Shown: positions 1-11,958 of the stretch, in pieces
How positions within the stretch are numbered: the stretch's first letter is position 1
Layout: the number at the start of each line of letters is the position of its first letter
Assembly: GCF_001659605.2 (NCBI RefSeq)
Contig: NC_035171.2
Span: 26,453,825 to 26,517,824 of the forward strand
Length of the DNA: 64,000 nucleotides
From: Manihot esculenta
Lineage: Eukaryota; Streptophyta; Magnoliopsida; Malpighiales; Euphorbiaceae
Direction of reading: 5' to 3'
Made by a program: the position numbers and the translations under genes
The notes under the pieces: model-generated
Databases searched by the model: none
Seen by the model: the letters and a program-made list of their open reading frames with translations, nothing else
Told to the model about the DNA's origin: nothing

Positions 1-1129
1 ACGAATGATTAGTTGCATTATTTGATACATTTATAACTGACCAGTTAATAAAATAATTTTTTTTTTTTTTTTAAATAGGGGTTGGGGAAGTCAAACCTTA
101 GACCTCTCAAGGCTACAAGAATGCACTTTTCACCAGACTAAGTCTCGGAGTGTCAGTTAATAAAATAATTGAATTTATAATTTTTATGTTTTCAAAATTA
201 TACTATAAAAGTATTAATAATAAAATTATTAATTAATTAACTATAGATTATTATTTCATATATTAATGAGTAATTTTTAATAATATAGATATAATTTTAA
301 TTATTTCCGAATGTAACAAAAAGAGTATATAAACATTTATTATTGTATTCTTTGTATGATACAAGATTTTTTATATTATAAAATATAAAAATACAAATGA
401 AAAAGAGGGTGAATCACAAGTATCACTTTTTAAATTATTGATTTTACTATAAGCAGGGAGTATTTGTTAGTTCATTTTTTAGTTTCTTACCATTAAAGAA
501 ACAAACATTATATTCTATCCGTTTTATAATTATTATCTATTTTTTATTATTATTTCAAAATTATTGTCTACTTTATATTTTTTATGATATAATAATATAT
601 AAATTAACTGTTATAATCCTATTTAATTTTATTTTATTTTTAAAAATATTATCAAAATATTTTTTATTATTTGATAAAAATTAATATATTTAAGATAGAT
701 CTAATTAAAAAGTTAATAAAAAAAATTATTTTTCTTAATACGTGTAAAAAAATAAAATAAATAAAAATTATAAGATGGAAGAAGTGGATAATTTCTCATC
801 TTAGTAAATAAACTCTACTTTAAATTTTAAGATTTATGTAACAATATTCTAATGAGTGTAAAATAGTTACCGTGATATATTATTAAAATAATAATTTAAC
901 GAATGTTTAAAATTTTTGTAAAAAAAATAAATTTTTTAATATATATAATAACATACTGTAATAAATGATTTGTTCTATGTTTGTTTAATAAGGTTAGCAA
1001 TTATTTTGATCTATTGCAAAAAAAATAAATAAATTATTATTTTAATTATGCTATGATAGTGGAGATAAATGTAACTGTTAATTTTTTTTTAAGTAAAATT
1101 ATTGATTGTATTAATAAAATTCCATCAAA
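1..1129. other. AT-rich intergenic DNA, no gene seen
   Basis: Very AT-rich sequence with long A and T runs (for example a T tract at about 57-72). No open frame of note, RNA gene or terminal repeat could be supported. A stretch near 75-160 is more balanced in composition and looks like the edge of some old repeat, but I could not assign it. Confidence 0.6.
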
Positions 1130-1800
1130 TAAAGATGGATATCATCCCAAACAAAGAGATGATTATACCTTATAGATTCTCTACCCAAAATATGAGTAGT
1201 TAGAGTAGTATTATAACGAACCCATCTAACAGAAATATCAGTTCTAGAGCCTAACAAAAATTTATAATCATTCAAAATCAAACTCCTGCCTAAGATAATT
1301 TGACAAAAATACTTCTCCTATCTAAACCCTTGCATAAGATAATTTCTTTCTCATCTAACGAGTATAAATCATTAAAATCTCCCGAACAAAGCCACGGAAG
1401 AGAACTTCTATGAGATAAAGCTTGAATAAGGTTTCAAGACTGACGTTGTCGTTGCGATTCCGGAAACTCATAATAACTAGTAAACCTCTATTGAATATTA
1501 CCTTCCAAAACAACCGAATTAATAAAATTTGAAGAAAAACCAACCAGAGAAACAGACCCATGACTCTTCCATATTAACGAAAGACCTTCTCCCAGTCCTT
1601 GTCTATTGACTGAGAATGAACCATCAAAATGTAAAAAATTACGAAAAAATTATGAAAAAATTCCATACGAGAACTAAGAGTTTTTGTTTCCATCAAAAAT
1701 AAAATGTCCGGCTTGTAACTAAGAATCAAATCCTTCAATGCAATAACTATCTGAGGATTGCTGTTATAAATCTACCAAAGACATCTGCATATTCTGAAAA
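1130..1800 (-). mobile_element. Decayed LINE (L1-type) endonuclease fragment
   Basis: Read on the minus strand, three frames in turn give pieces typical of the apurinic endonuclease domain of plant L1-type LINEs. Around 1,690-1,760 there is NPQIVIALKDLILS followed by KPDILFLMETK, the motif around the catalytic Glu. Around 1,500-1,620 comes DGSFSVNRQGLGEGLSLIW. Around 1,340-1,460 come YYEFPES and SSLPWLCSGDFNDLYSLDEK, the GDFN motif. Frameshifts and stops separate the pieces and I saw no reverse transcriptase, so this is a dead fragment. Family assignment rests on motif recognition only. The outer limits are approximate. Confidence 0.75.
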
Positions 1801-3283
1801 TTGATTGGATTGTATGTGAGAAACATTCCTACCATACAGAAATCATAAGTGACGATCAGAATATCTCTGGAGCTCTTAATAGGGATAACACCGTCTTCTT
1901 TTTTCATCGATGGACCATTGACACAGATCATCTTCCCTGGATAAGGGGAAAGAAAAAGTTAGGTTTAAATAAGAGTAAAAGGCAAGAGCGTCGAGTCACA
2001 AAGGAACCACATAGGGAAACTTGTCTCATTAATTACTTTTAAAATTAATGTTATCTAAATGACTATTCATAAATTGTTATTATGTTTACAGTTTAAATAT
2101 TTAGGTTAGCGATTTGCAGCGGCTGATTTAGATTAATTGTGTAATAGTGAAATTGATTCTATTTCATAGTCAAGCTCTACACAAATTATTTAATCAAAGT
2201 ATGTGAAACTAATTAGCTTAGCTAGCATTCTTTTTCACATTGATCGGATACCGAAATTCCAAAACCAGTCTGTGAGTGCAAGAGATTTGGATTCAGATAG
2301 AGGTTTGGATTCAGATCATTAGATTCTGCATTGAGCTTCTTGGTTGAGAGCAATCAGCTCTTCCAAATGAGAGATTCTGCATTGAACTTCTTCATTGAGA
2401 GCAATCAGCTCATCCAAATGAAAGGAGAGAAGATGAAGAGATTGAGAGCTGGGAATGACTAGCAAATGTTAGCATTTCAAAGAAATTAAAGGCTTTGCTC
2501 ATTATGAAAATTACTACTATAAAATAGGTCTAAGGCAACGGTTGTAAATTGCTATCTTTTATATTTAAATTATAACTATAAGTCAACAATAATGGTTTGA
2601 AAATTTTTACATTTGCCTTCGTTATTGTAATATAAGACAATGATTTATTTACTTTTTGACAATAAATGAAAAAGCGCAGCTAAAATTATGATATTAGCAT
2701 AAATAAAATATCAATTAAAATATATTTTTATATATAATGAAAAATTAAATTTTTTTATAATATTTTTAAATTGCTGCTAAATTATTATTTTAGTACTATT
2801 AAGTTAATAATTTTATTATTACTTCTTGATATTATCACAAAAACTCTAAATATTGGAGTGAATATAGGCGTCTTAATAACTTTTTAGTTAGTATTTAGCA
2901 CATAATCAAAACACTAGTATTTAGAAATTGAGCGAGTGGAATATGAAAACTTACTTTATTTAACCTTTAACTAATAACTATATATATATATAAATAATTA
3001 TTTGCAACTAAAATAGCTAAATATTGTTAAAAATTTTTGTATTGTCTAATAGAGGCATAGGTTTAAACTTTAGGAATCTCTAAAACTTAATTAATAGCAC
3101 AAGTTGAGTTAATTAATTTTCTATAACAAGTGTTGAAGTATTGTGACTAGATTGATCACAACACATGTGAATGTATTCATAATCTTGATAAAATATCTTG
3201 AAGACTTGTTTTAAAAGGCTAACAACATCTTCCCTAATGTACATGTAGTTCTAGTAGGCTTCTTCCATATACATATATATACA
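1801..3283. other. AT-rich intergenic DNA downstream of the lipase gene
   Basis: No gene supported. The LINE relic may extend a little into 1,801-1,990. A short direct repeat around gattctgcattgaRcttctt occurs at about 2,325-2,400. A stretch from about 2,515 with aggtctaaggcaacggtt recalls termini of CACTA-type miniature elements, but no second end was found. The 3' untranslated region of the minus-strand lipase gene lies just below 3,284; no clear AATAAA was seen. Confidence 0.5.
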
Positions 3284-4768
3284 CTAGAAAAGCATATACA
3301 AAGTTAAGGTATTCATCCATCCTAAGATTTGTTCATTTATCAAGAATTCAGCGTTTTGAGACTGAACCGAGTTTATGATATTGCTTACAGCAATTTTCAT
3401 TGGCAACAAGTTCAACTTTTTAGCGGACAATAGCAACTCCTTTGCTTTGTTCAGAAAATATACCTCATGATGATGATCATCATCCTCTTCTGATGAAGAT
3501 CGCTTGGAGCATTTTGCCAGTAAGCTGCTGATATAGGCTTCCAAGTCATGAACACGTGAAGGGTTTTGCATGTTGAAGAAGTCCAAGACTAGTTCAACAC
3601 CCACATGAGAATATAATGAGCAACTCCATGGGAACTCATATCTTCCTCCTAAAACCCTAAAATTTTCATTTAGAAAAACCCCAGGTAGCTTTGTGATTGG
3701 ATCGTTAACATTCACAATTCTCAACACTTTAACTCCCAATTCCTCACATCTCTCCTTGAACCCTGTGTTACCTACCCTTGGTCCTCCAAATGAAAACACA
3801 GTCACTCGAATATCCATGGTTGGATTGTTGAGTCTGTTCAATCCAAGCTCTGAAATATCATAAGCAAGAAGAAGAGCAAGTGAACTTCCCATGCTGTGGC
3901 CTGCCATGGATATGCTGATTTCCTCTCCTTTGTACTTGTTTAGCAGTCTTGACACTTCAGATAGAAGCTGTTCGCGACAGCTTTCTAGTCCGAACTTGTT
4001 GTCACTTTCATCTGAAGTGTATAAGCTCAAAAATCCAGATTCTACCTTCACATTTGGTCGTGGATTATGAGGATCTAGCCTCGCAGGAGTGAGAGAGCTC
4101 ATGAAATTGGCAAACCATTCATGTTTAGTCACTGTTCCTCGAAATGTAATGACTATATCTCTCCTGCCGAGCCTGTTAACGGTATCATCAGAAGATACAG
4201 CCACATAGCCAATCCAGCGGCCACAAGAGGCACCATGCTGAATGGGAATATTAACATCTGGAGTGGCGTAGATGTATTTAGTGACTTGATAGCCGGAATT
4301 GTCCATTCCAATTTGGTTAAACATGTTGTCCTTGCCATATTTGCAACACAAGTAACGTTTTGAGTTGGGATCAAGATCGAAAGCTTTATAACAAGCAGCG
4401 ACAAACTCACCATATCTAATGGTCTCTTGTCGAAGAAGAGGATGCAATGGTTTAACCAGGTTTTCCCAGTTATTACAGCCTTGAATCTCTCTCCAGAGTT
4501 GAGCCAAAGTAGAGCTAGTAGTATTAGTACTGACACTTTTGGCAAATTTGGCTGTGGAAATAGCTGCTAATGGGATCGTATTAGCAGAGGCAACATGAGT
4601 CGATGATGATGAAGATAATGAAGAGGAAGAAGAAGAAGAATAAATCTTTTCGCTTCTTTTCTTTGGTAAACAAACTTGCCCAAAAGAATGGGAACGGGAT
4701 GGCTTATTTTCAACTGAAACTACAATATGGTTCGCACTAGGTTTTGGCACGAAGACTTTGGAAGCCAT
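3284..4768 (-). CDS. DAD1-like class I phospholipase A1 / plastid acylhydrolase
   Basis: A 494-residue alpha/beta-hydrolase of the lipase class 3 type, complete and without introns. Residues 1-85 are rich in Ser and basic residues and poor in acid (a run of 7 Ser, Leu, 5 Ser at 44-56), as expected of a plastid transit peptide. The lipase core follows: ITFRGT at 207-212 (oxyanion region), AGHSMGSS at 289-296 with nucleophile Ser292, [11 protein letters not shown] around Asp356, and YSHVGVEL with His388, giving a Ser-Asp-His triad. Known members hydrolyse the sn-1 acyl chain of plastid galactolipids and phospholipids or plastid triacylglycerol, and DAD1 itself feeds jasmonate synthesis. The GHSMG form and NDPITKLPG stretch suggest the senescence or plastoglobule-type lipases rather than DAD1 itself; that is inference. 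An acidic/His stretch (427-434) lies in the C-terminal tail. It is the only intact cellular gene here. Confidence 0.9.
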   Translation of the reverse strand: MASKVFVPKPSANHIVVSVENKPSRSHSFGQVCLPKKRSEKIYSSSSSSSLSSSSSTHVASANTIPLAAISTAKFAKSVSTNTTSSTLAQLWREIQGCNNWENLVKPLHPLLRQETIRYGEFVAACYKAFDLDPNSKRYLCCKYGKDNMFNQIGMDNSGYQVTKYIYATPDVNIPIQHGASCGRWIGYVAVSSDDTVNRLGRRDIVITFRGTVTKHEWFANFMSSLTPARLDPHNPRPNVKVESGFLSLYTSDESDNKFGLESCREQLLSEVSRLLNKYKGEEISISMAGHSMGSSLALLLAYDISELGLNRLNNPTMDIRVTVFSFGGPRVGNTGFKERCEELGVKVLRIVNVNDPITKLPGVFLNENFRVLGGRYEFPWSCSLYSHVGVELVLDFFNMQNPSRVHDLEAYISSLLAKCSKRSSSEEDDDHHHEVYFLNKAKELLLSAKKLNLLPMKIAVSNIINSVQSQNAEFLINEQILGWMNTLTLYMLF

Positions 4769-4860
4769 TGGAGAAGCAGGAGGGTAGAGAGAGAGAGAGT
4801 GAGCCGAGGATGGAGATTAGTTGGAGGAGCGAAGAGTGGTGGATTTATATAGTCGGGGGG
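4769..4860 (-). promoter_or_regulatory. Core promoter and 5' UTR of the lipase gene
   Basis: On the minus strand TATATAAA lies at 4,851-4,844, about 76 bp upstream of the ATG at 4,768, which would put transcription start near 4,810-4,820 and a 5' UTR of about 45-50 nt. The leader contains a CT microsatellite (GA on the plus strand, about 4,785-4,800), a pyrimidine patch common at plant core promoters. The TATA position supports 4,768 as the start codon. Confidence 0.6.
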
Positions 4861-7789
4861 CCGAGAATTTGGAGGGTGGGAGTACAGGGGATTGGACGGA
4901 AAAAGGAAAGGAAAGATGAGCAAAAGAAAGTAAAAGGGCATGTTTGGCGAGTATTTGACTAAGGGTTGTGTTTTCAAAACTCCTGGTTAATTTAATTTAA
5001 TTTTTTTGTTTTTGGCTAATAGTGGTCGGTTAGAGGATTTTTATTTTATTTATTTGTATAAATGGGATTTTAAGGCGTTTAGTTTCACACAGTCACATCT
5101 TCTGCTGCGTATAATTAAAAAAAAAATTTTTTTCTTAAGGTGGAAGTTGACTTCAATTCCTATCCCTTAAAAACATTTCATCTTGTTTTTATTGATTATT
5201 AATGATTATTAGGATATCCTCCTCTCTGCATTGATGTACGTGTCTCGTTGTTTTAAAATAAAAAACTAATTTTTTTTTATATTATAATATTAAATAATAA
5301 ACTGTTTAACTTAATAAAAAATTAATTAATAAATTTTTAATACGGATAAATAGTAAAATCTTCTAAATTTATCTAAAAATGGCAGGCAGCATATGGATAA
5401 ATGGACAGGAGTGAGTTTGCAGAGGATACGTTATGTGACACCACCAACCTTCCCAATTAAAGCTCTAACTGCACTCACTCCCTTTAATTGACCTTTAATA
5501 AAAACCAAATTTAATTTTCAATCAATATATATTTCAAGTTTATAACTCATAATTTTAAAATTATAAAATTTAGATCTGTTTGTTTAATGAAAATATCTTT
5601 TTATATGAAATATTTTTAAAAATTTATTTAATAAAAAAATTAAATCATTTTTTAAAAAATATTTTTTTTTCTTTTCAAAAGATAAATTCATTTAATACAT
5701 TTTAAAAATCTTATTAATACAATTATATACAAATTTATTAATTTTTTTATTTTTAAATTAAAACTAAACAATAAAAGAATTTTATTTTGTGAGTAAATAT
5801 TTTCAAATTCAAATCTTAAATAAAATGTAAGTGAATAAAATTTTTTATAAATTACACTTCACATAAGAATAGATTTTGATAATTATTACATAATTTAAAT
5901 AATTTCATATAAATTTTGATAAAAATATCTAATGTGATACTTATAAAATCCATTTTCAAATAAGATTGAGTTTAATATTGACTACACCGATTCAAAATTC
6001 ATTTTTCAAATAAAATTAATATAATTAATGGCTTAATACATAAATTGACTTTTAAATTTTAAGAATAAAAATGCCGAGTGGCATTTCCAACTTTAAAAAA
6101 CATATATATCTCACTCTAAAAAAAATCATAATTTTTATTAAAAAAATAATAACAAAATAACATCCTAATTATAAGTTTTTATATAAAACTAAAAAATTAA
6201 AAACTTTAACTAATTTTAAAATTAAGATTTAATTATTATTGTCTATTATTTTTATTTCAAACAAATAAAACGTTAGAAAAATTAGAAAATATTATTCGGT
6301 CAGACAAAAATAGCACTTTTTTTATTCATAAAATATGGATTCCTCTTATAACGTGGAGAATAAATCTCACTGCTTATAAGAGGATGAAGAAAAACTAAAA
6401 ATTCATGTTGATTAAATCATGAATCACATGTGCAGTCAAGTATTCCATCAATGTTTGTTTCATTTAGTCTAGATATAATTACATGCACGAAAATTTGATT
6501 TAAATCTATAATTCACAGTATAAACGCATATCTTAAGAAATTAAAAACTTCATAATTTGACTATTTTGAGAGTTGCCAAAGGGTGAAGGGCAAGAAGGAA
6601 AACCTTGAAGAAACAAAAACAAAAAACTTCTTCCTCTTGTATTCTTTTTATATTTCTTCTTTCTTCTGATTTTAATAATCTAAGTTGCTTCCCTTCCCTT
6701 AAAAAAAGAACACATAGTAATAATAAATAATCTTAATCTAGATCGACTCACATCAATGATCTGAACTCAAATTTGTTCATCTTCCGCTCACACAATTTGA
6801 ATCAACTCTCACTTTAATTTTTCTATATTTTATGCTTAACAGATAGATCGTGTAACCAACACATACTTTGAGAGTTTAGTTACCATATATTTATTTGGAT
6901 AATATAGCATCTTGGTAGATGGAATATAGAATAGATGCGATATGCAGAACTTTGGATTATTTATTACATTTCGCTCTCACAATCTCTTTTTATCATCTTT
7001 TAAATTTATAATTACATTTATCCTAAATAAAACAAAATTGTTCGATTAATAAACATAATTAATGTAATAATAGTATAATGACTTTCCTATTCTCGCGATT
7101 CTTTTAATCTTAACTTAGACATACTTTTTTATACATGTCTCACTAGATTGAATCATACATAATCATTTGACAACAATCTAAGATAGCAAACATCAAATTA
7201 AGTTTTGAGTACTGATTAGAGTCATAAGGGTACAAGGTGAAAACTACTTATAACCTTCAGGCTTCACATAATATCAAGTATATATTTAACTTGCATTGTG
7301 CTAATTGGACATGTATCTCATACATGGTATGAATCACTTATCACAAAATTAACTCATGTCTCCATAGAGTGTATGTCTTTATTATATTCAATATCGTGCA
7401 GATGACATTTGAGATATCCAATATCTAACTTTGAGTTTACATATATACTCAACATCACTTTTAATAGAACTTACATCTAGTGTTTAAGATAACTTAGTTA
7501 ATTTAATCACATATGATTAAATTCATTCCCTTAGGCAACATTAATATTATAACTTTGAGCTCTTTATATTGTCACTAGTGATAATAGTAGGTTTATAATT
7601 GTCTTATTTTTTTTAATCACTTAGATAATAAAGGCAATTGCTATTGTGAAAAGGCTAATATTTAATTTTCCAATGTACTTTCTCAAATCTCAATATATAT
7701 ATATGTATTTCATAAAATAATTATACAAAACTATCATTATTAATAATAATGTAATTTTTATGAATATGTTAGAAAAAAAAAAAAAGTAT
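4861..7789. other. AT-rich intergenic DNA, possible copia 3' flank at its right end
   Basis: No gene supported. Up to about 6,540 it is simple AT-rich sequence. From about 6,540 to 7,789, read on the minus strand, the sequence lies directly downstream of the copia RNase H relic and would be expected to hold that element's 3' untranslated region and LTR. A TGTATGATTCAATCTAGTG-like stretch near 7,150 recalls copia LTRs, but I could not find the LTR ends. Confidence 0.45.
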
Positions 7790-8525
7790 ATCAACGTTTA
7801 CGCAAACCTAATGACTTAATATGCCTATTGAAAACATCCTTAGCAATTAAGGAACTAGCAATCATATTATGTATAAAAATATACTTCATGTTCACTCTTT
7901 TCTTAATAACCGTATCTCTTACAAAATTATACTTTATATCTATGTTTTTTTTTTATGGTACTTGGATCCTTTGTATAGGCAATTGCAATTTGACTATCGC
8001 AATTTCCTCACAAGCAATAATATTATCAGATACTTTCAAATATATTATGAAATGCTTTAACCATACAGCTTCTTGGACAACTATGGAGAATGCCACGGAC
8101 TCAGCTTCCATAGTGGATATAGCTATACATGATTTTTTTTTCTTACTACTCTATGATACAACCCCGTTATTCAAGATTCATCCAAATCACTTCCCCAATC
8201 AGCATTTGTGTAGCCTTTGAATAGCAAATCTTTCCCTTGATAATACAAGTAGTAATTGGTTGTGCTTATTAAATACTTCAGTATCCTCTTTACTGCTTTC
8301 TAGTGTTGATGTCCTAAATCGGATTGATATATTAACTAATCCAACAACATAGCAGATATTAGTCTAGTACACATCATAGTATGTATAAGACTATTAATTG
8401 CATTAGCATAAGGAATTCTACTAATTTGTTACTTTTCTTGTGGAGTTTTAGGATACATTTTTTGGCTTAAAACTTCGCTTTTGGAAATGGGAGTGTCTAT
8501 AGGTTTGCAATCTTATATATTATTT
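7790..8525 (-). pseudogene. Ty1/copia pol remnant (end of RT plus RNase H)
   Basis: Minus-strand reading gives, in order, QKMYPKTPQEK, RIPYANAINSLIHTMMCTR, KAVKRILKYL, GYTNADWGSDLD (RNase H Asp motif), ISTMEAESVA, VQEAVWLKHF, DIKYNFVRD and HIKSLGLRKR, the hallmark C-terminal string of plant copia polyproteins of the TNT1 type. Several stops and at least one frameshift interrupt it. It stops abruptly at about 8,525, where the probable Tat/Athila LTR begins at 8,539; the upstream part of pol would be on the far side of everything nested here and is not in the window. Confidence 0.82.
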
Positions 8526-8538
8526 TTTTTAATAATTG

Positions 8539-9878
8539 ATGGGTATCGAAACCACCAAAAATAAATTACTGCTTTTTCAAAACAAAATAAATTACGATAG
8601 TGGTGAGCAGAGTTGATTCCACAGAGATTATAAGGAAAATAATTCTATTGAATGAATAAAAATAACAAAAAAATAAAATGAGGGGACTTTAAATGCAAAG
8701 AAATAAAAAATTAATTCAATGGAAAAATAAACTAAATTAATTTAAAGAGAAAATCAATATGAGACGAATTCAGTCAAATGATTAATCTTAATTTCAATTT
8801 TATTGGTTGATCACAGATGCAAAGATAATTTCAAATTATTTATTGATAAACCATTTATAGATATCGAAAACACTTCAAATAGACAATCTTTCCTTAGTTT
8901 TTAAACTAGCTAAGAGATGCTCGTTAACTAGTTCTAACTCTTCTATAATCATAGGAGACACTCCTAAAATTTAATCTAATTACCATATTAAGAATTAGAA
9001 GGATATGATTCTAACTAACAAACGTGAGACGCTCGGTTCATTTAAGTTAGATTATATCATTTAAGTTAGATTATATTGTTCCTTGTGAAGGTTTTACACA
9101 ACTTAATTCACCACTTATTTTAGATTAAACTAAAAAATTACAAATTTAATCAATTTGAATAGCAATATATTATTCTAACAATTGCACAATGGGCCTTATT
9201 ATAACAATCAATAGAGTAATAATAAACACTAGTCACATGAACAATATAAACACCAAAAGATAATAAAAAATAATAAAATCAATTAAATCTTACAACCAAT
9301 TGAACTAAAACTTTAATTATCCTTCAACTGAAAAGAAGAATTTAGCCACACATGTGGGTAGCTAAAATATAACAAGAAGAAGAGTATTTTCAGCCTCCTA
9401 AAATTAATTAAGAACAAAAGATGATATTGTACATCAAAATATCATCTTTATATAGTACTAAAAATCCTAATTTAACCTAAATACTAGTAACAAAAATAAG
9501 ATGGGAAGATTTTTCCTAAAAGAGTCGAGTCTAATATGTATTGGTAGATGAGGATTTTTTGATCGCGTATCAAATTTAAAACTAGACTTTGATTCTTCTC
9601 GTCAAATACGTTATGCTCATAACATAGTCCATAATATAGTCTGAGAGTTAGAGTTCAAGCATGACTATGCTTTCTTATTCTTTTGTGAATTTAGTTATGC
9701 CCACGACTCTTTTTAATTTTAGAATATAGAGTCCAAACACAATTTTTCTCTTGTTATTCTCCAATCCTTATCCTACTAAGATATCAAAACTCAAATAAAT
9801 CAACCTGTTTTAAGTAGAATCAAACTCAAATTCTAAGTGTTTTAGAACATTAAAACTACACAAATATACATATTATCG
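8539..9878 (-). repeat. Probable LTR of a Tat/Athila-like Ty3 element
   Basis: The plus strand starts TGATGGGTATCG at 8,539. The other end, read on the minus strand from 9,878, is CGATAATATG, one base off the TGATA start usual for Tat/Athila LTRs. Immediately outside that end (9,879-9,910) the minus strand reads GAGGGCAAACATGATCTAAG then a purine run, the form of the polypurine tract of that lineage. So this would be the 3' LTR of a minus-strand element, about 1,340 bp, inserted in the copia remnant. No partner LTR or target duplication can be checked because the other end is outside the window. Confidence 0.45.
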
Positions 9879-11636
9879 ATTCCTCTACACTTAGATCATG
9901 TTTGCCCTCAAGCATGTACTCATTGACCATTCTATCAAAAACTCACATGCAGCTATTCACAATCCTTAAAATCAATAGCTCAAAGAGTTAAACTAATTCA
10001 CATGAAGCAACTAGCATGCCACAACAAGATCTCATCAATATATACAAGTTATAAAAGAAATACCAACATAGTCTTTAAAACCAACATAGTCTTTAAAGCC
10101 AAAATGCAATAAACTCACTTTCAATATGTGAGCACACAATTTAATTCAATAATTTTTTAAGTTAATACATAAAGAAATATATACCCAACCAATAAAGTAA
10201 GTCTCTAAAATTTGTAATTTTCACCGAGGAACATAGAAAAGTTTTCTTTCTCTCTTTTTTTCTTTATTTCTTTTTTATTTATTTATTTGATGGTCTTGAT
10301 CTGAGATTTTTATCTGCTCCTATGAGGGTGTACTCTCCCAATACCAGTTTTTTTCATTCAAAAGAGACATCCCTTGCTTAAGGGGAATAGGTCCGAATCA
10401 CCCAAACCAATCAATGATGGTAAACCATCTCATTAGTGGTATATTTCAAACTATTGATGGCTCCTATGGGATATAATTATCCCAATCATAGATTTTCTCT
10501 ATCTAGAAGGGACAATCCTTGCTTAAGGGGAACAAATACCATACCACTTGAACCAACCAATATTGGTGAACCACTTATTCATTCATTTTTTTCTTTTTTT
10601 TTCTTTTTTTTTTTTTTTTGGATATCCTAGGTTTCTTGGGACATTGTTCTTCATTGAGACTCACCAAAGCAAGTTGAGCAAAGTTTCAAAATGCACTAAC
10701 ATATCCCTTAACAAGCAATATCAGTTTATTTAAATAGGAGTCTGCACATTTTAGCATATAAAGATAAATGCTAGAATCGCTCATGATTTACTTAAAAAGA
10801 TAAGAGAAAGCCATTTGTGCAAGCTACCTAAAGTAATTCAATCTAACTCTAAAAGTCACAATCTCTTTAGATCTTTTTTTTTTAATATCTAGAAAAGAAA
10901 AGAAAAAGAATAAATAAATAGACAAATGAACACAAAACAAGAGCTAGAACAAAATAAAACCAAAAGCAAAAATAAAACAAAAAAATAAAAAAAGCTAAAA
11001 TAAAATAAATAAACTAAAGAAAAACAAAGCTGGATATCATGAACATAGACATATGCTCTCTAAACTTCTCCCTCGCACTTAAGTCACATTGCCCTCAATG
11101 TGAAATAAATCCATATAAAGCAAATCACCAAAAACTCTTCCACACTTAAAATTTACATTTATATAAACCAATAACAGAAAATAGGGATTCAAGTACTTCC
11201 CTGGTGGGTGGAGAAGATCTGTTGATGAATTGAAGGAGGTCGGTTGATAGTTTGACAGCGTCGTAGGTTTAGTTGTGGACATAACCAAAGGCATGAACTT
11301 TCTTCCTATTAGCACATCAGATAATGAAATCATCTTGAAAGTGTTGTGCATATTATATCTTTATGTCCTTGCTTTCCTTTCTGCCAAATAATTTTTTTTC
11401 ATATTTTTAAAATAAAGTTAAAGAAAATAAAAAAAATATTAATTAGGAGGATAAAGAAAGAAATAATTTTAATTTATAGTCTTAGTTAGACTTTATTTGA
11501 ATGTTATTACTATTAAATAATTGGTATTGAGTCACTTAAAATGACCTCCTTAGCTGGTTCCACATTGAATCCTTAATAAAATAGTTTGAGAAATACTTGT
11601 TGAAATGGTAATTTCAAACTATATGAAGTGCGATTA
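9879..11636 (-). mobile_element. Decayed 3' internal region of the Tat/Athila-like element
   Basis: On the minus strand near 11,070-11,110 an open stretch ends FHIEGNVT followed by a purine-rich GTGCGAGGGAGAAG, a signature seen after pol in Tat/Athila elements, then long T-rich DNA (about 10,870-11,040) typical of their untranslated region. Two diverged direct copies of a roughly 130-bp segment sit at about 10,318-10,445 and 10,455-10,585, each with the phrase ccttgcttaaggggaa. A T tract lies at about 10,597-10,618. No reverse transcriptase or integrase is visible here, so pol is largely deleted. Confidence 0.45.
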
Positions 11637-11958
11637 TCAAACTATATGAGGTGGTTGATCGGGCAACGACTTCCGTTCCACTTTTGATTCCTCCACTATG
11701 CAAAATCTCTCAAGGATCTCCTGCTCTTCTTTCTCCTTTTTGGACCTGGCTAGCCTTTCAGGAAAAGGATGATTGATTATCAGATCATCAAGTTCAACTT
11801 GTTTATGTGCTGGTGTCGATTTACTGTATGTTTTAGGTGCTGGAATTTCATTCTTCAGGTTTGCACTTTCTTCGTGCCCACGACTTATCTCACAAAGATT
11901 TTGTAGCAACTTCTTTTCACTTCTCCATGTAACAACACCTACATTCTCCCTTGAGTTG
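11637..11958 (-). pseudogene. Gag/protease-linker remnant of a Tat/Athila-like element
   Basis: A minus-strand frame carries VVTWRSEKKL near its start and, about 50 residues later, PFPERLARSKKEKEEQEIL. This resembles the TLRSG and PPPFPxRL-K motifs between Gag and protease in the Tat/Athila lineage. It is cut on the right by element E1 at 11,959, with which the upper part of the frame runs on by chance. It ends at a stop near 11,637, after which the sequence jumps to post-pol DNA, implying a large internal deletion. Confidence 0.5.

Noticed and set aside
2515..2700. Possible CACTA-type miniature element
   Set aside because: One end resembles such termini but no inverted partner or target duplication could be found.
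4121..4977. Short frames overlapping the lipase gene on both strands
   Set aside because: Shadows of the lipase coding sequence and its GC-richer promoter; none has a domain or a promoter of its own.
7828..8220. Plus-strand 130-residue frame rich in hydrophobic residues
   Set aside because: It is the antisense of the copia RNase H remnant, which reads as a recognisable protein on the minus strand.
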